Positions 1 to 7,835 of a DNA stretch of 34,551 nt are shown piece by piece; within the stretch, counting starts at the first letter, position 1, and each line of letters begins with the position of its first letter. The notes below the pieces were generated by a model that was not told the origin of the DNA, ran no database searches, and saw nothing but the letters and a program-made list of their open reading frames with translations. Both the position numbers and the translations under genes were made by a program. The stretch comes from JAZFYD01 sp036443405 (lineage in GTDB: Bacteria; Planctomycetota; PLA2), in NCBI GenBank assembly GCA_036443405.1, contig JAZFYD010000238.1, forward strand, positions 1 through 34,551, given 5' to 3'.

Positions 1-1803
1 GGATTCTGGCTCCTCCTCCTGGTGCCGTTTCTCGTGCTCGGGCGCACGATGTACGGCGCGATCACACTGCTCGCGGTGTTTTCCGGTTGGATCTGGAAAG
101 CCGGCGCGATGCTCTGCACGCTTGTCCTGTCTCCGTTTGTGCGCGTGTGGCAGACCGGCTACGGCGCGCTTGCGGCGATCTACCCGCGGTTCCTGCGCGC
201 GTGCCTGCATCAAAAGACCCTCGTGATCTTCCTCGCGCTCACCGCGTTCGGTTACGCCGGGTGGCGCGCGACGAAACTCAGCCCCGATCTGATCCCCGAA
301 TCGCTCACCGGCGAATTCGACGTGCGCATCTCGTTCGCGCCGGGCACGCCGCTCGAGCAAACGGCCGCGCGTCTCCGCCCCATCGTCGCGGAGCTCAAGG
401 ACCTGTCCGAGGTCGAGTGGGTTTCCTCGACGGTCGGCGTGGAGGCGGACGCGGATCGCGCTTCCGACGAGGGGGAGCACACGGCACACGTCACGGTGCA
501 TCTCACCGAAGCCGCCGCCCATACCGACGGGACGGAGATGCGCGTGCGCGGGCAGGTTGAACAACGCCTGCTGCAGGTTCCGAACATCCTGCCGCCGGAG
601 TTTCTGCCGTCGACGCTGTTCCGGTTCGCGATTCCGCTGCGCGTCGTGTTCTACGGCACCGGAGAAAAAGACCTCGGCCGGCTGAGTCGCGCATCGCAGG
701 AACTCGCGGAAGAGCTGCGCCTCTTCGACGGCGTGGACAGCGTGCAGGTCGGCCTCGGCCGCGGCGCGCGCGAGGTGCGCCTGATCTTCGACCGCACTGC
801 CCTGTTCCGCCACGAACTGACCGTCGCGGAAGTGGCGGCGCGCATCCGGCGCAAGCTGCAGGGGTTGGTTCCGACGTCGCTCGTCGAGGGCTCGGAGCGC
901 ACCGACGTGCGCGTGCGCCTAAAGGAAGGCGATCGGTCGACGCTGCAGCAACTCGCGGCATTGAACGTCAGCAATCCAGGAAAACCGCCCATCCCGCTCG
1001 GTTCGATTCTCGCGGAACCGCCCAAGGTGGCGGAGGGGCCCGGTGAGATCCGGCGCGTCGGCGGACGGCACTGCGCCGTGGTGACGGCATCGTACAAGGG
1101 GTTCGAACTCGGCCGCCTCGCGGACGAAACCCGCGCCGTCGCCCAACCCATCGCCGAGAAGCACGGGGTCGAAGTGGATGTCGCCGGGCGCAGCCGCGAA
1201 GCCAAACGGTCGATCGGCGCGCTGCTCTTCGCGATGTCCCTCGCGATCTTCCTGGTCTACGCCGTGATGGCGGCGCAGTTCGAGTCGCTTGTGCAGCCGT
1301 TGCTCATCATGATCTCGTTGCCGCTCGCCGGTGTCGGCGCCGTGTTGGCTTTGGATTGGCTGTCGATGCCTTTGAGCGTGGTGGTCCTGTTGGGCGCCAT
1401 CCTGCTCGTCGGCATCGCGGTCAACAACGCCATCGTCCTCCTCGACAGCATCAACCGCCGCATCCGCGAGAAACAACACGTTCGCGATGCGATCCTGGAC
1501 GCGGCGCGCGAACGCCTGAGGCCGATCCTCATGACGACGACGACAACCGTGCTCGGTCTCCTGCCGATGACCGGCGTTCTCGCGGGACTGCCGCTCGCGG
1601 ACGTGCTGCCGTTCGGCCTCGGCGGTGGCGAGGCCGCGGAACTGCGCGCGCCGATGGCGATCACCGTTATCGGCGGGTTGTTCACGAGCACCTTGCTGAC
1701 GCTGGTCCTGGTTCCCGTGCTGTACGAACTCACGCTCGGCCGGCGCGGCCGGGGTGCGCGGGCGGAGACGATGGCCGGTGAAGACCTGGGGGCCACGGCA
1801 TGA
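1..1803 (+). CDS. RND-family efflux permease, C-terminal part (cut by left window edge)
   Basis: The reading frame is open from base 1, so the true start and the N-terminal half lie outside the window; about 600 residues are visible. The fragment begins in hydrophobic helices, continues into a large periplasmic porter region (from about 'LSPDLIPESLTGEF'), and ends in the usual block of closely packed helices, including 'AVMAAQFESLVQPLLIM' and the TM10-type motif GIAVNNAIVLLDS. These are hallmarks of the AcrB/CusA-type RND superfamily, which uses proton flow to export drugs, metals or lipids across the envelope, normally as a trimer with an adaptor and an outer-membrane channel. The stop overlaps the start of the next permease by four bases (ATGA), so the two are translationally coupled and may form a heteromeric pump. 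Substrate cannot be told from sequence. The family call is secure. Confidence 0.93.
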   Translation, partial: GFWLLLLVPFLVLGRTMYGAITLLAVFSGWIWKAGAMLCTLVLSPFVRVWQTGYGALAAIYPRFLRACLHQKTLVIFLALTAFGYAGWRATKLSPDLIPESLTGEFDVRISFAPGTPLEQTAARLRPIVAELKDLSEVEWVSSTVGVEADADRASDEGEHTAHVTVHLTEAAAHTDGTEMRVRGQVEQRLLQVPNILPPEFLPSTLFRFAIPLRVVFYGTGEKDLGRLSRASQELAEELRLFDGVDSVQVGLGRGAREVRLIFDRTALFRHELTVAEVAARIRRKLQGLVPTSLVEGSERTDVRVRLKEGDRSTLQQLAALNVSNPGKPPIPLGSILAEPPKVAEGPGEIRRVGGRHCAVVTASYKGFELGRLADETRAVAQPIAEKHGVEVDVAGRSREAKRSIGALLFAMSLAIFLVYAVMAAQFESLVQPLLIMISLPLAGVGAVLALDWLSMPLSVVVLLGAILLVGIAVNNAIVLLDSINRRIREKQHVRDAILDAARERLRPILMTTTTTVLGLLPMTGVLAGLPLADVLPFGLGGGEAAELRAPMAITVIGGLFTSTLLTLVLVPVLYELTLGRRGRGARAETMAGEDLGATA

Positions 1804-4800
1804 TCGCGGCGATTCGCCTGATCCTCTCGCGCCCGATCGGAGTCGTGGTGCTCTCGGCCGCGACGATCGTCATGGGCGTGCTGTCGTTTCAGAACATCCC
1901 GCTGCGGATGCTCCCGGACGGGTTCGAGGAACGATCGCTGAGCGTATACGTGAACCTGCGCCGCGCGAATCCCCAGGAGGCGGAGCGCCACATCGCGATC
2001 CCGATCGAGGAGGCGCTGGGGACGATTTCCGGCATCGACTCGATCCGCACGCGCTGCACGGCCGACATGGTGCGCATCCACGTCACGCTCAAATCGGACT
2101 CGGACGCGCCGGAGATGGAGCGGCTCGTTCGCGACCGCATCCAGCGCGTCGAACCCGATCTGCCCGACGACGTCACACGCGTGGTCGTGCGGCGTTTCGG
2201 TACGCGCGACATGCCGGTCATGTGGTTCTCCTGTTCCGGCGACATCGACCGGCTCGAGCTCTCGGACTTCATGGAGGACGTGGTCATCCCGCGTCTCGAA
2301 TCCATCGACGGCGTCGCGCGCGTCAACTCGCGTGGCCTCGTCAAACGGTCCGTGCGCATCTGGCTCGACCGCGAGGAGGTGCTGCGCCGCCGGCTCGACC
2401 TGCGCGAGCTGCTTCGCCGTCTCCGCAGCGACAACCTCACGGCGGACCTCGGCGAGTTGCGCGAAGGCGGACGACACGCCTACCTGCGCGCGACGATGGA
2501 GTTCGAAACCCTCGACGAGATCCGCGCGATCCCGGTGACGGACGACGTCACACTCGGACAGATCGCGCGCGTCGAGGTCGTGCCCGGGCTCGACCAGGGT
2601 TGGGGGCGGTTCAACGGCAACGCGGTCATCGCCGGCGCCATCTACAAGACCTCGGACGCCAACACCGTCCAGACGTGCGAGAACATCCGGAACTTCTTCG
2701 ACGAGCTGAAAGCGACCCATCCGGTCGCGAAGGACATGCGGATCGCGCCGTGGTTCGACGCCGGAAAGAGAATCCAGGTGTCGCTCGAGACGCTGTATCA
2801 AAACGCGCTGTACGGCGGCGTGCTCGCCGTCTTGGTGCTGTTCGCGTTCTTCCGGCGCCTCCGCATGACGCTCCTGGTGACGGCGGCCATCCCGCTCTCG
2901 CTCACGATCGCGGTGACGGTCCTCTACTTCACCGGCGCCTCGCTCAACATCATCACGATGCTCGCGTTGACGATCGCAGTCGGCATGCTCATCGACAACG
3001 CCATCGTCGTGGTCGAAGCGATCGTTCGCCGGCGAGAGCGCGGGGAGACGCCCCGCGAGGCGGCGACGGGCGGCGCGAGCGAAGTCGCGCTGGCGGTACT
3101 GACCGCGACGCTGACGACCATCGTCGTGTTCGCACCGGTCGTCTTTCTCGCCGACGATGCCAACAACCGGCTGCTGATGGGTTCGATCGGCGGCCCCATC
3201 GCTTACGCGTTGCTCGCATCCCTCGCGGTTGCGCTCGTCCTCGTTCCCCTCGGATCGATCTACCTGCGCAAGAAACTCGAAGGCAAGAAGCCGGCGGCGT
3301 CCGTCACCGACAGGAACGACCGCGGCGCCTACGGCCGCGTTCTGGGATGGGCACTGCGCAACCGCTTCGCCGTCTGCATCCTGGCGCTGCCGCTGGTCTG
3401 GTCGGCCGGAATCCCGCTCGAGACACTCGGCCGCAAGGACGCCATGGGCGGCGGCGGCGGTTCGCTTCGCATCCGGACGCGGTGGCCGCGCCACTACTCG
3501 ATGAGCGATGCGAGCCGCGCCACGAAGATCTACGAGGATTACCTCGCCAGCCGGCGCGAGGAGTTGGGACTGCAAGGCGTCTACGCCCACTTCGAGAAGA
3601 TGGGCGGCTTCATCATGACCTGGAAGGAGCCCGACGCCGAACTCAAGCTCGACGAGATCCGCGAGAAGATGATCGAGGGGTGGCCGAAGGTGCCCGGGGT
3701 CTGGACGAGCCTGGAGTCCGTGAACCGCGAGAGCCGAACCTCGGTCACGTTGGAGGGCGAAGATCCCCTCGTGCTCGAACGCACCCTCGACACGATCGAG
3801 GAACGTCTCAAGGAGCTCGAGTCCGTCAAGGACGTGACGCGCGAGCGGAACGACGGCCTTCAAGAGTTGCGGATCACCGTCGATCGCGACGTCGCCGACA
3901 GGGTCGACTTCAGCGCGGCCGCGATTCGCGGAACCGTCGGTTGGATCGTGCGTGGCGCGCGGCTCAGCGACTTCTACTCCGATGGTCGCGACGTGCCGCT
4001 CATCATCGAGATGGATCCGGACCAGGCACAGGCGGCGCACGACCTCGGCGAGGTGCTCATTCCCACAGGCCGCGGCGCCTTGCCGCTCTCCGCGCTCACG
4101 CGTTTTGGAATCCACGACGCGCCCGGAGCGATCGTCCGGCACGACGGACGGCGCGTCGACAGCCTCGAAGTCGTGGGACACGGCGACGACGTGCGCGCGT
4201 TTCACAACGAGGTCAGCGACACGGTGGCCGCGGTCCAACTTCCGCCCGGCGTCCGCCAAAAGATCGGCGGTGCGTGGCGCGACCTCGAGGAATCCTTCGC
4301 CGAATTGGGCGACGCACTGATGCTCGGCATCGTGTTTGTCTTCTTGCTGACCGGCGTTCTGTTCGAATCGCTGATCCTGCCGTTCGCGGTGCTCTTCGCC
4401 ATCCCGCCCGCAATCATGGGTTCGCTGTGGGCGCTCCACATCACCGGCAAGCCGCTGGACGGGCTCTCCATCCTCGGGCTGATTCTCCTCGCCGGGATCG
4501 TCGTCAACAACGGTATCGTCCTGGTGGACCGCGTGCAGCAACAGCGCAGAAACGGCGTCACGCTCAACACCGCGGTCCTGCTCGCCGGGCGCGACCGCGT
4601 GCGGCCGGTCGTGACCACCGCGCTGACGACCATCGCGGGGTTGCTCCCCATGGCCATCCTGTCCGTGCCGGAGGACGGCATTCCGTATGACGGGCTCGCG
4701 GTCGCAGTGGTCGGTGGCCTGATCTGCTCGACGCTTGCGACGCTCCTGCTCGTCCCCGTCGTGTTCACGTTGCTGGTGGGCCTCGCGGCGACGTGCAAAT

Positions 4801-4850
4801 CCGTGTTCCGCGTCTGGCTGCGAACGTTTTTACCTCGCTTGCGGCACTAA
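1800..4850 (+). CDS. RND-family efflux permease, full length
   Basis: A complete 1016-residue inner-membrane RND transporter, the usual length for the AcrB/HAE group. It starts with the typical short cytoplasmic stretch and TM1 (LILSRPIGVVVLSAATI), followed by the first periplasmic loop ('ERHIAIPIEEALGTISGI'). Helices TM2-TM6 carry the proton-relay motif GMLIDNAIVVVE near residue 399, where the second Asp of the AcrB pair is Asn; this DN form is common in the family. The second periplasmic loop follows, then the C-terminal helices with GIVVNNGIVLVD. The ATG overlaps the stop of the preceding permease gene (ATGA), so both come from one mRNA. No adaptor (MFP) or TolC-like gene lies downstream; if linked, these must be upstream of the window. 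Substrate is unknown. Confidence 0.95.
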   Translation: MIAAIRLILSRPIGVVVLSAATIVMGVLSFQNIPLRMLPDGFEERSLSVYVNLRRANPQEAERHIAIPIEEALGTISGIDSIRTRCTADMVRIHVTLKSDSDAPEMERLVRDRIQRVEPDLPDDVTRVVVRRFGTRDMPVMWFSCSGDIDRLELSDFMEDVVIPRLESIDGVARVNSRGLVKRSVRIWLDREEVLRRRLDLRELLRRLRSDNLTADLGELREGGRHAYLRATMEFETLDEIRAIPVTDDVTLGQIARVEVVPGLDQGWGRFNGNAVIAGAIYKTSDANTVQTCENIRNFFDELKATHPVAKDMRIAPWFDAGKRIQVSLETLYQNALYGGVLAVLVLFAFFRRLRMTLLVTAAIPLSLTIAVTVLYFTGASLNIITMLALTIAVGMLIDNAIVVVEAIVRRRERGETPREAATGGASEVALAVLTATLTTIVVFAPVVFLADDANNRLLMGSIGGPIAYALLASLAVALVLVPLGSIYLRKKLEGKKPAASVTDRNDRGAYGRVLGWALRNRFAVCILALPLVWSAGIPLETLGRKDAMGGGGGSLRIRTRWPRHYSMSDASRATKIYEDYLASRREELGLQGVYAHFEKMGGFIMTWKEPDAELKLDEIREKMIEGWPKVPGVWTSLESVNRESRTSVTLEGEDPLVLERTLDTIEERLKELESVKDVTRERNDGLQELRITVDRDVADRVDFSAAAIRGTVGWIVRGARLSDFYSDGRDVPLIIEMDPDQAQAAHDLGEVLIPTGRGALPLSALTRFGIHDAPGAIVRHDGRRVDSLEVVGHGDDVRAFHNEVSDTVAAVQLPPGVRQKIGGAWRDLEESFAELGDALMLGIVFVFLLTGVLFESLILPFAVLFAIPPAIMGSLWALHITGKPLDGLSILGLILLAGIVVNNGIVLVDRVQQQRRNGVTLNTAVLLAGRDRVRPVVTTALTTIAGLLPMAILSVPEDGIPYDGLAVAVVGGLICSTLATLLLVPVVFTLLVGLAATCKSVFRVWLRTFLPRLRH

Positions 4851-4910
4851 GCATTGCCGATTGCGGGCAACGGGGTTGCCAACCGGCAGTGTCCGCCAAC
4901 AATAGGACGC

Positions 4911-5897
4911 GTGCGTTGGTTCATGGGTTGGGCACTTGTCGTTTTCGCTTCGGCGGTCCTCGTATCGCCGGTTGTTGCGGAAGACGGCAAGCCGCTGCCG
5001 CTTCGGGGCCCGGCGAAGGTCGGCGGGCAGACGTTCCACATTGAGGGGCGCCGCGTGCTCGAAGGGAGACTCTCGATCCAGCAGGGCACGCGCGTCGTCG
5101 GCAAAGGGCTGGGCGCGGTGTTGGTCGTCAAGGGCCACCTGACCGTGACCGGCACGGCCCAGCGCCGCTGCTCATTCGAAAACGTCGTGATCGAGCTGCC
5201 GGCGGAATTCCGCGAGGTGCACATCTCGACTACGAAGTTCCTCGGCGGAGCGGGAATCAAGTCGGCGCTGGACGAAGCGGTCTCCGGCCGGCTGTTCCTG
5301 GAGGAGTGCACGTTCGAGCGCGAATCGCCGCTCAACTTCCGCTTTCAGCGGGGCACGATCGACCTGATCACGATCCTGGCCCAGGGCGCCGTGAACATCC
5401 AGTGCGTCAACCCGCCCAAAAAGGACACGAACTCGGTTCGCGTCAACGTGATGAGCTGCGGTCCGAGCAGGGACCTCAGCGGCGCGCTGCACGGCGGATT
5501 GTTCATCGACGGCGCCAACGACTGCACCGTCCGGCTCAACTATCTCGGCGGCGACCGGGTCGTGCTGAGCAACAACCGGAAACTGATGTTCGACGGCAAC
5601 AAGGTCAAGGCGACCACGCTCGAGATTCGCCAGGATGTCGCCGGCCGGCTCTCCAAGACCAAGATCCTCAAGTGCGATGTCTACAGCCGGACCATCAAGG
5701 TCTTTGCGCCGAAGGACGGAAAGAAAAAGGACATCGTCCGCGTGGACAAGTGCTGGTTCAAGATCCGCCACAAGAACCGGAAGGACCTGCTCGCCAAGGT
5801 CTTCGACGACGGTGCGAAGGACGAGAAGAACGGCGCCCGCGTCATCATCCAGAAGGTGATGGAGAAGCCGCTCGCGCTGGCCGGCGAGGGGGAATAG
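4911..5897 (+). CDS. Secreted protein with beta-helix-like repeats, function unknown
   Basis: About 328 residues. The frame opens upstream, but the GTG at 4911 (then V-R-W-F-M-G-W-A-L) or the ATG at 4923 gives a clean signal peptide: a short basic end, a hydrophobic core (ALVVFASAVLVSPVV) and an A-E-D cleavage site. GTG 4911 is preferred because a -10-like AACAAT (4898-4903) ends seven bases before it. The mature part is a run of short alternating beta-strand-like segments with N/D/G turns, for example 'GRLFLEECTFERESPLNF', 'GLFIDGANDCTVRLNYLGG' and 'VVLSNNRKLMFDGNKV'. This pattern resembles right-handed parallel beta-helix proteins of the pectate-lyase fold. The C-terminus is Lys-rich. I see no catalytic motif and do not assign an enzyme function. 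It stands alone between the RND genes and ribH. Confidence 0.75.
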   Translation: MRWFMGWALVVFASAVLVSPVVAEDGKPLPLRGPAKVGGQTFHIEGRRVLEGRLSIQQGTRVVGKGLGAVLVVKGHLTVTGTAQRRCSFENVVIELPAEFREVHISTTKFLGGAGIKSALDEAVSGRLFLEECTFERESPLNFRFQRGTIDLITILAQGAVNIQCVNPPKKDTNSVRVNVMSCGPSRDLSGALHGGLFIDGANDCTVRLNYLGGDRVVLSNNRKLMFDGNKVKATTLEIRQDVAGRLSKTKILKCDVYSRTIKVFAPKDGKKKDIVRVDKCWFKIRHKNRKDLLAKVFDDGAKDEKNGARVIIQKVMEKPLALAGEGE

Positions 5898-5927
5898 CGC
5901 ACCCACCGCGGAACTCGGCGCGCGGCC

Positions 5928-5933
5928 TATAAT
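5928..5933 (+). promoter_or_regulatory. -10 box TATAAT of the ribH-nusB operon
   Basis: A perfect TATAAT ending 11 bases before the ATG at 5945. Transcription would start near 5940, leaving at most a few untranslated bases. No recognisable -35 is at the expected 17-base distance (accgcg). The box overlaps the TTG at 5933, which argues against that codon as the ribH start. Confidence 0.6.
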
Positions 5934-5944
5934 TGGCGCGCCCC

Positions 5945-6451
5945 ATGGTTTCGGAGATCGTTGGCAATTTCGATGGTTCGCGTATCCGCGTCGGCGTCGT
6001 CGTCGCACGCTTCAACGGCGTGGTCTGCGACCGCCTGGAAGAAGGCGCGATCGATTGTCTGACCCGACACGGCGTCGCATCGGACCGTATCGTCGTCACG
6101 CGCGTTCCGGGCGCCTTCGAAATCCCGACCGCCGCGCGACAGCTGCTCGACGCGGACAAGGTGGACGCGGTCATCGGCATCGGCTGCGTCATCCGCGGGG
6201 AGTCGGCGCACTACGACTACATCTGCGACGCCGCCATCGGCGGCCTGGCCGCGATCGGACGCGAGACCGGAAAGTGCGTCGCTTGCGGCGTGCTCACCAC
6301 CGAAGACCTCGAGCAGGCGCTCCAGCGCGCCGGCGGCAAGGTCGGCAACAAGGGGTTCGACGCCGCGCAGGCGGTGATCGAATGCCACAACGTGGCGGAG
6401 CAGATTCGGCTTGCCGAGAAGACTGGCGCCGCGGAAGAGACCGCAGGATGA
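5945..6451 (+). CDS. ribH: 6,7-dimethyl-8-ribityllumazine synthase
   Basis: Penultimate step of riboflavin synthesis: condenses 5-amino-6-ribitylaminouracil with 3,4-dihydroxy-2-butanone 4-phosphate. About 168 residues, the usual length. Family signatures are all present: RVGVVVARFN at the N-terminus, VPGAFEIP, GCVIRGESAHYDYI with the catalytic His, and GVLTTEDLEQALQRAGGKVGNKG near the C-terminus. The frame can be extended to a TTG at 5933, but that codon lies inside a perfect TATAAT box, so ATG 5945 is chosen. It overlaps nusB by four bases (ATGA); ribH-nusB is a widely conserved bacterial gene pair. The enzyme normally assembles into pentamers or a 60-mer shell in the cytoplasm. No FMN riboswitch is visible upstream, where there is little room for one. 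Confidence 0.96.
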   Translation: MVSEIVGNFDGSRIRVGVVVARFNGVVCDRLEEGAIDCLTRHGVASDRIVVTRVPGAFEIPTAARQLLDADKVDAVIGIGCVIRGESAHYDYICDAAIGGLAAIGRETGKCVACGVLTTEDLEQALQRAGGKVGNKGFDAAQAVIECHNVAEQIRLAEKTGAAEETAG

Positions 6452-6858
6452 GAAAGCGCACCAAGGCGCGCGAAATCGCGCTGCAGATGCTCTATCAGAT
6501 CGACGCCCAGGGCGAGGAGGCGATCGAGGGTCTCGAGTCGCATCTCGGGCGCAGCGAGGCCAACGACGCGGAGATTCGCGAGTTCGCGGCGGAGCTGATC
6601 CACGGGACGCGCGGGGCCGTGGCCGAACTCGACAAGGCCATTGCAGCCGCCGCCAAGAACTGGGAGATCCATCGCATGGCGGTGGTCGACCGGAACATCC
6701 TGCGCATGGCGGTCTTCGAGATGATTCACGTCGAGGAGATACCGGCGAAAGTTTCGATCAACGAAGCCATCGAGCTCGGGAAACGCTACTCGACGGAGCA
6801 GTCCGGCTCGTTTATCAACGGCATCCTCGACCGTATCCGCCGCGAACGCGGCCTCTGA
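6448..6858 (+). CDS. nusB: Transcription antitermination factor NusB
   Basis: 136 residues, all-helical family of normal length. The N-terminus MRKRTKAREIALQMLYQID is the classic NusB opening. The C-terminal half carries the expected 'VVDRNILRMAVFEMIH', 'KVSINEAIELGKRYSTEQSGSFINGILDRI'-type segments, here only conservatively changed. NusB binds BoxA RNA with NusE (S10) and supports rRNA antitermination and assembly. The start ATG at 6448 overlaps the ribH stop (ATGA), and the start is confirmed by alignment of the conserved N-terminus. The pair is followed after 64 bases by ftsY. Confidence 0.96.
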   Translation: MRKRTKAREIALQMLYQIDAQGEEAIEGLESHLGRSEANDAEIREFAAELIHGTRGAVAELDKAIAAAAKNWEIHRMAVVDRNILRMAVFEMIHVEEIPAKVSINEAIELGKRYSTEQSGSFINGILDRIRRERGL

Positions 6859-6922
6859 TATTCGGCGCACGACGCGAACGCAAAAACAGTTCATCCTCAA
6901 CACCGCCAGGGACGCACGGAAA

Positions 6923-7828
6923 ATGGGCCTTTTCGATCGGTTCAAGAAAACTCTCAAGCGCACTCGCGAGGCGTTCTCCGGCGGGTTCCTCGGCATTTTT
7001 CGCGGCAAACTCGACGAGGACAAACTCGAGGAGATCGAGGACGCCCTGCTGCAGGCCGATGTCGGTGTCGCCACCACCGATGCCGTCTGTGCGGCCCTGC
7101 GCGACGCGTGGAAAAAGGGCGAACTCACCGACGCCGAACAGGCGCTGCCGTATCTGAAGAACACGCTCAAGGAGCGGTTCGCCCAAAAGCCGGTCGGCCT
7201 CGCGACAGCCGCGGAGAAACCGACCGTGATTCTCGTCGCTGGCGTCAACGGCTCGGGCAAGACCACGTCGATCGCCAAACTCGCGGCGCATCTTCGCGAT
7301 CAGGACAAGAGCGTCGTCCTCGGCGCCTGCGACACCTTTCGCGCGGCGGCCGTCGAGCAACTCACGATTTGGAGCAAGCGGCTCGGCGTTGAGATCGTCA
7401 AACAGCAGATGAACGCCGACCCCGCCGCCGTGGCCTTCGACGCCGCCGACGCCGCCTTGAACCGCGGCGCGGACTACCTGATCGTCGACACGGCCGGGCG
7501 CCTCCACACCCAGGACCACCTGATGCGCGAACTGGAGAAGATCCGGCGCGTACTCGGCAAGCGCATCCCCGGCGCGCCGCACGAAACACTCCTGGTGCTC
7601 GACGCGACCACCGGGCAGAACGCGATGCGGCAGGCGCGGCTGTTCCACGAGGTGGCTCCGGTCAGCGGCATCTTCCTCTCCAAACTCGACGGCACGGCGC
7701 GCGGCGGCGCGATCCTCTCGATCCACGACGAACTCGGAATCCCCGTGAAGTTCGTGGGTGTCGGCGAGCAGCACACGGACATGGAGTCCTTCGACGCCGC
7801 CGCATTCGTGGACGCCCTTTTCTCGTGA
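6923..7828 (+). CDS. ftsY: Signal recognition particle receptor FtsY
   Basis: 301-residue SRP GTPase that docks ribosome-SRP complexes at the inner membrane. The short amphipathic N-terminus (MGLFDRFKKTLKRTREAF) and the helical N domain (LEEIEDALLQADVGV) are followed by the G domain. Visible motifs are G1 GVNGSGKTTSIAKLA, the SRP-specific DTFRAAAVEQL, G3 DTAGRLHTQDHLMREL, G4 SKLDGTARGGAILSI and the closing FVGVGE. It lacks the long acidic A domain of Escherichia coli FtsY, as in many bacteria. It begins 64 bases after nusB and ends seven bases before the next gene, so it is probably part of one transcription unit with both neighbours. Confidence 0.96.
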   Translation: MGLFDRFKKTLKRTREAFSGGFLGIFRGKLDEDKLEEIEDALLQADVGVATTDAVCAALRDAWKKGELTDAEQALPYLKNTLKERFAQKPVGLATAAEKPTVILVAGVNGSGKTTSIAKLAAHLRDQDKSVVLGACDTFRAAAVEQLTIWSKRLGVEIVKQQMNADPAAVAFDAADAALNRGADYLIVDTAGRLHTQDHLMRELEKIRRVLGKRIPGAPHETLLVLDATTGQNAMRQARLFHEVAPVSGIFLSKLDGTARGGAILSIHDELGIPVKFVGVGEQHTDMESFDAAAFVDALFS

Positions 7829-7835
7829 TCGCTGC

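Noticed and set aside
2994..2999. Asp-Asn instead of Asp-Asp in the proton-relay helix of the RND permease
   Set aside because: The DN form is common in functional members of the superfamily, so it is not evidence of a broken pump.
1257..4541. A 1094-residue open frame on the minus strand opposite the RND genes
   Set aside because: It lies antisense to two certain genes, is full of His/Asp/Arg/Gly, has no domain or signal, and is explained by the third-position G/C bias of the plus-strand codons.
1754..4690. A 978-residue open frame on the plus strand in another phase
   Set aside because: Arg/Ala/Gly/Pro-rich shadow of the second RND permease; no family resemblance.
5933..5944. TTG at 5933 as the ribH start
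   Set aside because: It is part of the perfect TATAAT-TGG promoter element; ATG 5945 gives the normal protein length.
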